NCBI GenBank assembly: GCA_028288025.1
Contig: JAQBOM010000022.1
Location: 1 to 64,000, forward strand
Reading direction: 5' to 3'
Source of the DNA: Mucilaginibacter sp.
GTDB lineage: Bacteria > Bacteroidota > Bacteroidia > Sphingobacteriales > Sphingobacteriaceae
DNA length: 64,000 bases
Below, piece by piece: positions 9,252 to 17,145 of this stretch. The stretch's first letter is position 1. Every line of letters starts with the position of its first letter. A program made the position numbers and the translations under genes. A model generated the notes under the pieces. It was not told where the DNA came from, searched no databases, and worked only from the letters and a program-made list of their open reading frames with translations.

Positions 9252-9821
9252 TTATATTTCTTCAGCTATAAAGAGATGAGGTTCTTGAAAATCGAGGCTG
9301 AAAAATCCGTCCGCTGTGGTTTTATACTTCCCGGGACTTACATTTTCGAGACCGGTACAGTGCAACTCATTTGCCGGACTTAATAACTCAATGGTTTCGC
9401 CGGCGGGCTTCCATTTGCTAAAAGCCTGGTTAACCGCGTATATCTTTTTATTGTTATTGAAAATGACCAGGTTTATGTTAACCGCAAAACGTTCGTAATC
9501 TTTTAGGTGTAAATTATTAGTAACAATGTTAACCGAGGGGTAGCCATTATCCACCAGATATTTTAATGCAACTTCGGTAGGTGAATCGTTACCAGCTGGC
9601 ATGAACCTCACGTCAGATTGTAAGCTATTGTTGTCATCATCACTAATTATCCAGTCTATCTTAATGCCATATGCGTTCAGCGTTTCAGCTGTTTGTTGCG
9701 TGGTGATCACCGTTGGGCTCCATTCCAGCAACTGACCGAGCAGTTCGTCCGGAAAATTATCGAGGCTGAGCACCAGCAATGCTGGTTCCTGTTTTTCGCG
9801 TACCACGTGATGGGATGACAT
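9252..9821 (-). CDS. Thiamine pyrophosphokinase-like protein
   Basis: A 189-residue cytoplasmic protein next to thiE. The layout follows thiamine pyrophosphokinase, which transfers pyrophosphate from ATP to thiamine. There is an N-terminal alpha/beta half with KIDWIISDDDN and GNDSPTEVALKYLVDNGYPSV (compare the family's GDfDS and nDtekAl..l), then a C-terminal beta half with ETIELLSPANELHCTGLENV. Two family signatures are degenerate: GDfDS reads DDDNN, and the R-x-DH motif after the first half is absent. Activity is therefore uncertain. It starts 13 bp after thiE, and a promoter box in that gap could give it its own near-leaderless transcript. Confidence 0.6.
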   Translation of the reverse strand: MSSHHVVREKQEPALLVLSLDNFPDELLGQLLEWSPTVITTQQTAETLNAYGIKIDWIISDDDNNSLQSDVRFMPAGNDSPTEVALKYLVDNGYPSVNIVTNNLHLKDYERFAVNINLVIFNNNKKIYAVNQAFSKWKPAGETIELLSPANELHCTGLENVSPGKYKTTADGFFSLDFQEPHLFIAEEI

Positions 9822-9825
9822 ACGG

Positions 9826-9833
9826 CAAAGTTA
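9826..9833 (-). promoter_or_regulatory. -7 promoter box in the thiE / pyrophosphokinase gap
   Basis: TAACTTTG on the minus strand is a perfect TAnnTTTG box, placed only 4 nt before the ATG at 9821. A transcript from here would begin at or close to the start codon. The same box-to-ATG spacing occurs at panD and at the O-methyltransferase gene. Confidence 0.45.
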
Positions 9834-9834
9834 T

Positions 9835-10461
9835 TCAATATATCTTTTGATAAAACGCTTTAAAGGCCTGTGCCGGGTCAGTAGCAAGGTTAATCGCTGC
9901 CGAAACAGCTATGCCATGTATCCCGGTTTCCAAAAGGTGTTCAACATCAGTGAGCTGTATCCCGCCCACGGCAATTACCGGTATATCAATTTCAGGGTGC
10001 CTTTGCAGTTCGCGGTAACCGCCGAAACCAAGCAGGGGTTTATCGTTCGGCTTAGTGTCGGTGTGCGCAAATGGGCCATACCCGCAGTAATCCACCACGC
10101 CCGAATTTTGAACAGCCAGCAAACGCGGAATATTGGTAGCCGACGCGCCCAATGTTTTATCATCGCCGATATGATTACGGATCGCGGCAAGGTCGGCGTC
10201 GAAATCTTCAATATGCACACCCTGCGCGTCAACTTTATCTAACAGGTGGTAGTGATTGGTCAGTATTAGCGTTGTTCCCCAATCGTTACAAATCGCGGCA
10301 ACCTGGTTGATCTCATCAATGAGTCCGTCATCGGACTTACTTAAACAGCGGTACTGTATCCAATTGGCGCCGGCTTCGCAAGCAATCCGGGCCTGTTCAA
10401 TATGACTGCGGTTTGGCAGGCCCTGTGTAAGGTAGTGGAATCGGGAGATGTATTTTTTCAT
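9835..10461 (-). CDS. thiE: Thiamine phosphate synthase
   Basis: Joins HMP-pyrophosphate and the thiazole phosphate to form thiamine monophosphate. It is a 208-residue TIM barrel. Signature stretches are WIQYRCLSK (residues about 34-42), LILTNHYHLLDKVDAQGVHI, TLGASATN, DYCGYGPFAHTDTKPND and PVIAVGGI. The usual GVHLGQxD is GVHIEDFD here, a common variation in Bacteroidota ThiE-like proteins. It lies downstream of the phosphatase gene (104 bp gap) and directly upstream of the pyrophosphokinase-like gene, in the block headed by the TPP riboswitch. Confidence 0.85.
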   Translation of the reverse strand: MKKYISRFHYLTQGLPNRSHIEQARIACEAGANWIQYRCLSKSDDGLIDEINQVAAICNDWGTTLILTNHYHLLDKVDAQGVHIEDFDADLAAIRNHIGDDKTLGASATNIPRLLAVQNSGVVDYCGYGPFAHTDTKPNDKPLLGFGGYRELQRHPEIDIPVIAVGGIQLTDVEHLLETGIHGIAVSAAINLATDPAQAFKAFYQKIY

Positions 10462-10565
10462 ATTTCTTGTCGGAACCTTGATTTTTAGGATTAACGGATT
10501 ACCATGATTCTTATTGGCTAGTTAAATCCTACAATCCTCTAAATCCCAGGAATTATAGTTCAGAC

Positions 10566-12254
10566 TTACTTAAGCACCTCGCTGATTGGTTTGCCTATGC
10601 TGCCGTTTGGCGCCTGTATATGCAATAACGCAGCTACGGTTGCGGCAATATCCGTCATATGTGTTTCACGGTTCAAATGGCCGTGCTGTATCCCCCAGCC
10701 CATAAATACAAGCGGTATATGCGCATCGTAAGGGTTCCAGGTGCCATGGGTGGTGCCTGTTGGGCCAAAGCCCGAAAACCAGCCGGGTTTTAAGATGATC
10801 TGGATAATCCCGCTATGGTCTGCATTATACCCGTTTATTATTCTTGTCTTTAAATCTTCGGGTATGCTGGCGCTTTGCACCTGCTGCATGTCAACCGCGT
10901 AAGCAATCGCAGGCTGCTGCAGCAGGTATTTTATACAATCGTACTTAATCGCATCAGGATTTAGTTTTTCGCTGTTGATCGCCGCATAATTTAGGTTTAC
11001 CTGGTAATTGCCGAGGCCTATCACCAGGTTTTTTACCTTATAAGTGCTTTCAAGCAGTTTATTCAGGGATGAAAGAGCCGCCCTTTCGTTCCATGCGCCT
11101 GCGGGTATATTGTGGTCGGTTAAAAAAGTCGGATTATGTGCTGCGCCATGATCCGCGGTTAAAAAAACAGTGTAGTTTCCTTTGCCGACTTTGGCATCGA
11201 GATAGGTAAAAAAGCTGGCCAGGTCACGGTCCAAACGCAGATAAGTATCTTCGATCTCTACAGCATTAATCCCAAATTGGTGGCCGATATAATCAGTCGA
11301 TGAAAGGCTGACAGCCAGAAAATCTGTCACGTTATTTTGGCCCAAATGCTCATTGTTAATCGCGGCAATGGCAAAATCAAGGGTGAGCGTGTTGCCATAC
11401 GGTGTAGAACGTATCAACCCTAGATTACCCTTATACAGCCCGGATGTTTTTACCGGCAGGGTAGGTGCATCAGTTCCTTTAAATTTTCCTTCATACCTGT
11501 CGCTATTGTCAGGGGCACTTTGCAAATAAGTCTCTATCGGGTACAGCGTATTCCAATCCAGCTTTAAATAGGTTTCGGCCAGTTTCTGATCATTAACATC
11601 TTTAACCCACTGCGGCAGGTCGTTCATATAGTAAGTGCTGGTTATCCAATTGCCTGTTTTGTCATCAAACCAGTAGGCGGCATTGGCCGTATGCCCTGCG
11701 GGCAAAATACCCCCGCGATCTTTTAATGCGATGCCGATGACTTTTGAACGGAAATTGGTAGCCAGCCTAAGCTCATCGGTAACCGTGGTTGAAAGCAGGT
11801 TACGCGGCGACATTTCGCCGGCGGTTGACGTGCTGCCCACCGTTTTAACAGAAGTATCCTGCGTGCAATACATTGACTTGCCCGTAGCCTGTATAATAAA
11901 ATCGTTCCCGGCTATGCCATGTATTGACGGTACCGAACCGGTATAAATGCAAGTATGGCCGGCCGCTGTTACCGTGGGGATATAGTCGATCTGTGTGTTT
12001 TCGCATGTAAAGCCTTCATTCAAAAGCCGTTTAAAACCGTTGCTTTGGTAACGGTCGTAATAGCGGTACAGGTAATCCCAGCGCATTTGATCAACCACAA
12101 GACCAACAACCAGTTTTGGGCGGGGCAACGAATTATCGGGTACAACACGAGGTGGTACATCTACAATAGTGTGTACCTGTTTCTTTTTTGTTTGTGCTGA
12201 TGCGGTGATAGCAATAAAAGCGAATAGGATAAGAAGGACGTTTTTGATCTTCAT
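10566..12254 (-). CDS. pafA: PafA-type alkaline phosphatase, exported (possible thiamine-phosphate phosphatase)
   Basis: A 562-residue exported phosphatase with a signal peptide (ending TASAQ). Alkaline-phosphatase-superfamily residues are all visible: Asp55 in GLVVDQMRWD, the Thr nucleophile (about 96) in PTVTAAGHT, Lys and Arg in ALKDRGG, Asp/His in SSTDYIGHQFG, Asp/His in LTADHGAA and the last His in GTTHGT. This is the PafA arrangement (Thr nucleophile, Lys/Arg), which hydrolyses phosphate monoesters in the periplasm. It lies between a riboswitch-controlled receptor gene and thiE. I infer that it dephosphorylates TMP or TPP before thiamine uptake. A weak promoter-like box just upstream (GATATTTG) leaves independent transcription open. 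Confidence 0.85.
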   Translation of the reverse strand: MKIKNVLLILFAFIAITASAQTKKKQVHTIVDVPPRVVPDNSLPRPKLVVGLVVDQMRWDYLYRYYDRYQSNGFKRLLNEGFTCENTQIDYIPTVTAAGHTCIYTGSVPSIHGIAGNDFIIQATGKSMYCTQDTSVKTVGSTSTAGEMSPRNLLSTTVTDELRLATNFRSKVIGIALKDRGGILPAGHTANAAYWFDDKTGNWITSTYYMNDLPQWVKDVNDQKLAETYLKLDWNTLYPIETYLQSAPDNSDRYEGKFKGTDAPTLPVKTSGLYKGNLGLIRSTPYGNTLTLDFAIAAINNEHLGQNNVTDFLAVSLSSTDYIGHQFGINAVEIEDTYLRLDRDLASFFTYLDAKVGKGNYTVFLTADHGAAHNPTFLTDHNIPAGAWNERAALSSLNKLLESTYKVKNLVIGLGNYQVNLNYAAINSEKLNPDAIKYDCIKYLLQQPAIAYAVDMQQVQSASIPEDLKTRIINGYNADHSGIIQIILKPGWFSGFGPTGTTHGTWNPYDAHIPLVFMGWGIQHGHLNRETHMTDIAATVAALLHIQAPNGSIGKPISEVLK

Positions 12255-12330
12255 CTCAAGTTATTTGATTATCGCAAATATCAGCAATGTAATTAAAAAT
12301 CAATGTGATATTTAAGTTAACATTAACGAC

Positions 12331-12400
12331 TTCACCGATTTTGAAAACATGATTACACCAATTGCAAATGCAATCGGTGTAATCCAAAATAATCGGTGAA
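12331..12400. repeat. Nested intergenic palindrome, AATCGGTGAA family
   Basis: Three nested perfect arms: TTCACCGATT (12331-12340) with AATCGGTGAA (12391-12400), GATTACACC (12351-12359) with GGTGTAATC (12376-12384), and ATTGCA (12361-12366) with TGCAAT (12369-12374). As RNA this is a 70-nt hairpin between the receptor and phosphatase genes. A relative lies at 54921-55008. Confidence 0.8.
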
Positions 12401-12409
12401 ATCAACCAT

Positions 12410-14803
12410 TTAGAACTTTAGGTTAAGCGACGCCAGAAAGTTTATGGGCGCCTGCGGGAAAAAGTAATTGTAATTCACCACTTTGCCGCCTTCGATGTCG
12501 GGGTAGGTAGCGCCATCCGACTGGTATTTTTTGCTGAATATATTGTTCACCAACAGCCCAACGCCAACATTTTTAATGCCCATGATGGTGAAATTGTAGT
12601 TGAACCGCACATCATTTACCATATAACCATCCAGCGACCGGCTTAAAGTTGATGTATTATCAAGGTACTGGCGGCTTACATATTTAGTGATAAAGGCAAT
12701 TTCCGCATTGCCAACGGGGCGGTAGCTAATCACACTCGATCCGGTAAAATCAGGAGAATAAGCGATGTTGGTTTTTTGATATTGCGTTACATTCACGGTA
12801 CCAGTATCATAGTTTTGCAGGTATTGCTGAAAGTTATTTACCTTATTGGTGCTTACAGTAGCGTTTACCATCCAGCTTAGCTGCTGTGCTATTTTTACGC
12901 GGGCGCTGGCTTCAATACCTGCACGGTAGCTATCTTTTATGTTGGTACGTATAGCCGCGCCCACATCGTCGAGCGCTCCGGTTAAAATCAGCTGGTTTTT
13001 ATAAAGCATATAAAACCCGTTGATGCTTCCGCTAAATACGCTTTCATTGATACGGTAGCCCAGTTCAAAATCTTTCAGGTTTTCGGGCTTAGGACGGCTT
13101 TGCGGCGATGAATTGACAAAGTCGCTGCGGTTTGGCTCGTGGTTCCCGACCGCTACCGAGGCGTACACGTTGCTGTTCTCAGTAAATTGATAGGTAATAC
13201 CTGCTTTCGGATTAAAAAAATCAAGCGTTACCTGCTGCTGCACGTTGTTCAGGTTTTGGTCGAACCCTAAAAACGAATAATAAATATCTCGGTATTGCAG
13301 ATCGCCATACAGCAGCACCTTACCTATATGGTATTCGGCGCGGGTAAAAATATTGAAGTCGGTTTTTTTGGCGTCGTTGCGTGAGTATTGATAGTCGGGC
13401 GGAATGCTGGTGCTTTGCTGCGTCCATTCAATGTTATTATAATGCGCGCCTTTGTATTCGTTGTACGCGCCGCCAAGCACCAGGCCCAGGTTATTGTTGG
13501 GCTTATAGTGTAAGTTATAGGTTAGGCCGTAAAAGTCGTTATTGAGCCACAAGCGGCGCACAAGGTCTGTCGCGCCAATTGTTGTTCCACCTATAGTAAC
13601 CGGGGTAACGCCATAGTTTTTCAGCGAATCGGCGTTTTTGTATTCTTCATAGTAGCCAAAGCCTTTGGTATAATGTAAGGCCCCGCTAAACGACAGTTTA
13701 CTGCTGAGCTGCTGATCATATAATAACTGGTAATAGTTTTGCGTATAGTTATCGGTTTGGTTTTTATAAAAGGAGTTGCTTGAGTTGACATGCCCCAATT
13801 CGTTATACCGCCGGTTACCGTGTTTAACGCTGTCTTCGGGCACACCATCCCAGGTCTGGTAGGTTTGCTCGTAGCCCGAAAACACATTCAGGCGCAGCAC
13901 ACTATTTTTACCGTAGTACGCGCCGGTTAAAAAGTACGATTTGAGGTGTGAAAATGCACGGTCAATATAGCCGTCGGAATTGATCCGCGATAGGCGGCCA
14001 TCGACGGAAAAATGTCCGCCAAGCAGGCCGGTTCCCAACCCCACCGTGTTTTTAACCGTTCCGTACGAACCAACCGAATTATTCAATTCGGCATAGGCTG
14101 TATCCCGGCGGGTGGTGGTTTGTATATTAATACTTGCGCCAAATGCGCCTGCACCATTGGTAGATGTGCCCACGCCGCGCTGTACCTGTATATTGTCGAC
14201 AGACGAAGCCAGGTCGGGCAGGTCGACAAAATATACACCCTGGTCTTCAGCATCATTTACCGGGATGCCGTTAAGCGTCACGTTGGTGCGGGTAGCATCC
14301 GATCCGCGTATGCGGATACTGGTATAACCCACACCGGCACCGGCGTTTGATGTAACTACCGTAGAAGGGGTTTGCTCCAGCAAATATTCAAAGCCGCGGC
14401 CCGAATTGTTTTTATCGATCTCCTTTTTGTTCAGATTGGTAAATGCCGTAGGCGAATTCGTCGTCGCCCGGGTACTGCTAACAGTTACCTCTTCCGTTAA
14501 AAGCGTACTGTTAATGAGTGCGAAGTCGACAATTGCATCGGCGTTCAGCGTTACGTTTTTTGAAATGGTTTGATAACCAATGTAGGAAACCTTTAGCGTA
14601 TAAGAACCATTTTTAAGATTACTGACCTGGTATTTACCGCTGCCATCGGCAACTATGCTGATGGTGCGATTTGCCAGGCTGATTGTAGCTCCGGGCAATG
14701 CTTCGCCGGTTTGCTGGTTTGTGATTTTTCCTGAAATGGAAAATTGGGCCGCTGCCAGGACAGGCAACAGCAAGGCGAATAACGCCGTAAATAAATTTTT
14801 CAA
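12410..14803 (-). CDS. TonB-dependent outer-membrane receptor under TPP riboswitch control (probable thiamine-compound importer)
   Basis: A 797-residue receptor. Parts in order: signal peptide (1-20, ending LAAAQ); a CarboxypepD-regulatory-like domain (about 21-95, FSISGKITNQQTGEALPGAT); a plug (about 105-235, with TSIRIRGSDATRTNVTLNGI and IQVQRGVGTSTNGAGAFGAS); and a 22-strand-type barrel to the C-terminus, ending in Phe. It imports a ligand across the outer membrane with TonB energy. The TPP riboswitch directly upstream makes thiamine or its phosphates the likely ligand; this is inference from context. The only usable start is TTG at 14803, because an in-frame stop lies just upstream and the signal peptide follows at once. 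Confidence 0.88.
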   Translation of the reverse strand: MKNLFTALFALLLPVLAAAQFSISGKITNQQTGEALPGATISLANRTISIVADGSGKYQVSNLKNGSYTLKVSYIGYQTISKNVTLNADAIVDFALINSTLLTEEVTVSSTRATTNSPTAFTNLNKKEIDKNNSGRGFEYLLEQTPSTVVTSNAGAGVGYTSIRIRGSDATRTNVTLNGIPVNDAEDQGVYFVDLPDLASSVDNIQVQRGVGTSTNGAGAFGASINIQTTTRRDTAYAELNNSVGSYGTVKNTVGLGTGLLGGHFSVDGRLSRINSDGYIDRAFSHLKSYFLTGAYYGKNSVLRLNVFSGYEQTYQTWDGVPEDSVKHGNRRYNELGHVNSSNSFYKNQTDNYTQNYYQLLYDQQLSSKLSFSGALHYTKGFGYYEEYKNADSLKNYGVTPVTIGGTTIGATDLVRRLWLNNDFYGLTYNLHYKPNNNLGLVLGGAYNEYKGAHYNNIEWTQQSTSIPPDYQYSRNDAKKTDFNIFTRAEYHIGKVLLYGDLQYRDIYYSFLGFDQNLNNVQQQVTLDFFNPKAGITYQFTENSNVYASVAVGNHEPNRSDFVNSSPQSRPKPENLKDFELGYRINESVFSGSINGFYMLYKNQLILTGALDDVGAAIRTNIKDSYRAGIEASARVKIAQQLSWMVNATVSTNKVNNFQQYLQNYDTGTVNVTQYQKTNIAYSPDFTGSSVISYRPVGNAEIAFITKYVSRQYLDNTSTLSRSLDGYMVNDVRFNYNFTIMGIKNVGVGLLVNNIFSKKYQSDGATYPDIEGGKVVNYNYFFPQAPINFLASLNLKF

Positions 14804-14874
14804 AATGATAATTAATTAAATTAGTTAAACCATCTCCGCATCAGGGCGAATACGCAGTACACTTAACTTGTTAC

Positions 14875-15084
14875 CTCTCCCTACGCCGGCATTACCCGGA
14901 TCAGGTGTATGTGGTTTGGTCATTGGTCATTAGCCATTGGTCATTATCTGTAATACACAGACTAAGGACTTTGGACTACAGACTCCGGACTTAGCACAAC
15001 GGGTTTGATCTCAGCCTGTCTTTCAGTTTGGTAAAATAACCTGCAGATTATTTTGCGACCAAAGCAAGGCACCCCTTGAGAATT
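14875..15084 (-). ncRNA. TPP riboswitch (THI box) with a long junction insertion
   Basis: On the minus strand all conserved THI-box parts occur in order. P1/P2 5' side is TTCTC with GGGGTGC (15084-15069). A lengthened P3 arm follows, with TTTGGT/ACCAAA and AAAATAA/TTATTTT pairs (about 15068-15017). Next come CTGAGATC and ACCCG (to 15000), then ACCTGATCCGGGTAATGCC and GGCGTAGGGAGAG (14906-14875), where CCGG/CCGG makes P5 and GAGAG closes P1. Between ACCCG and ACCTGATC, where only about 3-4 nt are usual, there are 93 nt (14907-14999). It controls the receptor gene whose start is 71 nt downstream. I see no intrinsic terminator, so control of translation is likely. Confidence 0.92.
14907..14999. 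repeat. Heptad-word repeat inserted in the TPP aptamer
   Basis: Two different 7-nt word repeats face each other. On the plus strand, GGTCATT-type words recur four times (14918-14945), and GGACTNN/AGACTNN-type words recur about five times (14959-14994). Between them lies a hairpin TCTGT-GTATT-ACAGA (minus-strand sense). GAC/GTC cores are in phase, so the two arms can pair partly. The same kinds of word recur in other gaps of this window. Confidence 0.7.
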
Positions 15085-15090
15085 ATGGGG

Positions 15091-15098
15091 CAAAGATA
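15091..15098 (-). promoter_or_regulatory. -7 promoter box for the TPP riboswitch transcript
   Basis: TATCTTTG on the minus strand is a perfect TAnnTTTG box. The expected start, about 6-7 nt downstream, falls at 15084-15085, exactly where the P1 helix of the riboswitch begins. No convincing -33 element is visible. Confidence 0.6.
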
Positions 15099-15141
15099 GT
15101 TTTTGATTTCGGATTTCGGATGTTCGATTGTCGATTTATAC

Positions 15142-15170
15142 ATAGCGATGGGTTTAAAACCCATCGCTAT
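15142..15170. repeat. Perfect short hairpin between divergent promoters
   Basis: ATAGCGATGGGTTT pairs with AAACCCATCGCTAT around a single A. It has no T run, so it is not an intrinsic terminator. It lies between the divergent receptor and aspS promoters. Confidence 0.75.
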
Positions 15171-15204
15171 AGTTGAAAACCTTTTCCCTTTCACCTCAAA
15201 AACG

Positions 15205-15212
15205 TACTTTTG
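15205..15212 (+). promoter_or_regulatory. -7 promoter box for aspS
   Basis: TACTTTTG is a perfect TAnnTTTG box. It overlaps a TTG codon (15210) that opens the longest frame, so the mRNA should begin near 15219 and the ATG at 15234 must be the start. This gives a leader of about 15 nt. Confidence 0.55.
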
Positions 15213-15233
15213 CTGACTTTACAAAACGGTACT

Positions 15234-16979
15234 ATGCTACGGACACATACTTGCGGAGAATTAAATATCAGTCATTTAGGCGAAACGGTAACCTTATGCG
15301 GGTGGGTGCAAAAATCACGCGACCTGGGTGGCACAACCTTTATTGATGTGCGCGACCGCTATGGTTTAACCCAACTGGTTTTAAATACAGATACAGATGC
15401 CGCTTTGCGCGAAACCGGCCGTGGCCTGGGGCGCGAGTTTGTGATAAAAGTTACCGGCAAGGTTTTGGAGCGCTCAAATAAGAATCCCAAAATGCCAACC
15501 GGTGAAATTGAGATCGGCGTTTCAGAAATAGAGATATTAAATGCGGCTAAAATTCCTCCTTTCATGATCGAGGATGAAACGGACGGCGGCGAAGAACTGC
15601 GGGCTAAATACCGCTACCTTGATTTGCGCCGTAACCCCATTCGCAATAACCTGATGCTACGCCATAAAATGGCACAGGAAGTACGTAAATATTTAGACGG
15701 CCGCTATTTTATCGAGGTGGAAACCCCGGTGCTGATCAAATCAACACCCGAAGGCGCACGCGATTTCGTGGTGCCGAGCCGGATGAACCCTGGCGAGTTT
15801 TATGCGCTGCCGCAATCGCCGCAAACCTTTAAGCAGTTGCTGATGGTAAGCGGGTTCGACCGTTATTTCCAGATCGTAAAGTGTTTCAGGGACGAAGACC
15901 TGCGCGCCGACCGCCAGCCGGAGTTTACGCAGATCGACTGCGAAATGGCATTTATTACCCAGGAAGACATATTAAATATTTTCGAGGGGATGACCCGCCA
16001 CCTTTTCAAAACAGTGAAAGGCATTGACCTGCAAAATTTCCCGCGGATGCAGTATGCGGACGCAATGCGTCTTTATGGGTCGGACAAGCCGGATATCCGT
16101 TTCGGGATGGAGTTTGTTGAGCTGAACGATGTAGTACAAGGCAAAGGGTTCAGCATTTTCGATAATGCGGAGCTGGTTGTTGGCATTAACGCCAAAGGCT
16201 GCGCCGATTATACCCGCAAGCAAATTGATGAGCTGACCGAATGGTTAAAACGCCCGCAGATTGGCATTACCGGGATGATCTACTGCCGCTACAATACCGA
16301 CGGTACGTTGAAATCATCTGTAGATAAATTTTATACCGAAGACGACCTGACCAACTGGGCGGCTGCTTTTGAGGCCGGGCCCGGCGATTTAATGTTGGTT
16401 TTAGCCGGAACCGCTGATAAAGTACGCAAGCAATTGAACGAGCTGCGCCTTGAAATGGGCACACGTTTAGGTTTACGTGATAAAAATACTTTTGCGCCGT
16501 TGTGGGTGCTTGATTTTCCGTTGCTGGAGTGGGATGAGGAAACAGGCCGTTACCATGCCATGCACCATCCATTCACCTCGCCAAAACCCGAAGACATAGC
16601 CATGCTGGATACCGCACCGGGTGAAGTGAGAGCGAACGCGTACGACCTGGTGATCAACGGTACCGAAATCGGCGGCGGCTCTATCCGTATCCACGACAGG
16701 GGCCTGCAAGCGCTGATGTTCAAACATCTTGGGTTTTCGCCCGAAGAAGCGCAAAAGCAATTTGGTTTTTTGATGGACGCTTTTGAATACGGCGCTCCAC
16801 CGCACGGCGGGATCGCCTTTGGATTTGACAGGCTTTGCTCCATTTTCGCCGGGTTGGATTCTATCCGTGATGTGATCGCCTTTCCGAAGAACAATTCAGG
16901 CAGAGATGTGATGATCGACACGCCGTCGACCATTGCTGAAGCGCAGATGAATGAACTGAAGATAAAAACGACATTATAG
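15234..16979 (+). CDS. aspS: Aspartate--tRNA ligase
   Basis: Class II aminoacyl-tRNA synthetase of 581 residues, charging tRNA-Asp (or both Asp and Asn tRNAs in non-discriminating forms). It starts [11 protein letters not shown] with the OB-fold anticodon domain ([11 protein letters not shown]). Motif 2 is [18 protein letters not shown], the bacterial GAD insertion follows, and motif 3 is [10 protein letters not shown] near residue 530. Length and order are standard. A TTG eight codons upstream was rejected because it lies in the promoter box. Confidence 0.97.
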   Translation: MLRTHTCGELNISHLGETVTLCGWVQKSRDLGGTTFIDVRDRYGLTQLVLNTDTDAALRETGRGLGREFVIKVTGKVLERSNKNPKMPTGEIEIGVSEIEILNAAKIPPFMIEDETDGGEELRAKYRYLDLRRNPIRNNLMLRHKMAQEVRKYLDGRYFIEVETPVLIKSTPEGARDFVVPSRMNPGEFYALPQSPQTFKQLLMVSGFDRYFQIVKCFRDEDLRADRQPEFTQIDCEMAFITQEDILNIFEGMTRHLFKTVKGIDLQNFPRMQYADAMRLYGSDKPDIRFGMEFVELNDVVQGKGFSIFDNAELVVGINAKGCADYTRKQIDELTEWLKRPQIGITGMIYCRYNTDGTLKSSVDKFYTEDDLTNWAAAFEAGPGDLMLVLAGTADKVRKQLNELRLEMGTRLGLRDKNTFAPLWVLDFPLLEWDEETGRYHAMHHPFTSPKPEDIAMLDTAPGEVRANAYDLVINGTEIGGGSIRIHDRGLQALMFKHLGFSPEEAQKQFGFLMDAFEYGAPPHGGIAFGFDRLCSIFAGLDSIRDVIAFPKNNSGRDVMIDTPSTIAEAQMNELKIKTTL

Positions 16980-16998
16980 CACATTCAACGAGGAAAAG

Positions 16999-17022
16999 CC
17001 TTCCCGAATAAATTCGGGAAGG
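16999..17022. repeat. Perfect hairpin after aspS
   Basis: CCTTCCCGAAT and ATTCGGGAAGG pair perfectly around AA, 19 bp past the aspS stop. There is no T run. Downstream, TTTTTTCGCTATCGCTCGAAATGACA (17076-17101) resembles a degenerate arm of the GTCATT...GAA repeat seen at 52321-52418. It may act as a transcript end or RNA-stabilising hairpin. Confidence 0.6.
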
Positions 17023-17145
17023 AGCAACTATATATGCTCTTTTCGCTTTGCCCGGCTGGTCAGCCAATGTATAGTTTTTTCGCTATCGCTCGAAATGACA
17101 TGGCGGATAATGATTATTTTTTATCTTAGGTGCAAAATCCCTTAG

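Larger units (their letters stand above)
14804..15233. other. 430-bp intergenic region between the receptor gene and aspS
   Basis: This gap holds the TPP riboswitch and its promoter, the heptad insertion, a 29-nt perfect hairpin (15142-15170), a further word repeat (ATTTCGG and GATTGTCGATT words, 15105-15137) and the aspS promoter box. I see no coding capacity. Confidence 0.8.

Noticed and set aside
15142..15170. Intrinsic terminator for the riboswitch or an upstream gene
   Set aside because: The hairpin lacks a T run on either strand and lies between divergent promoters, so it is listed only as a repeat.
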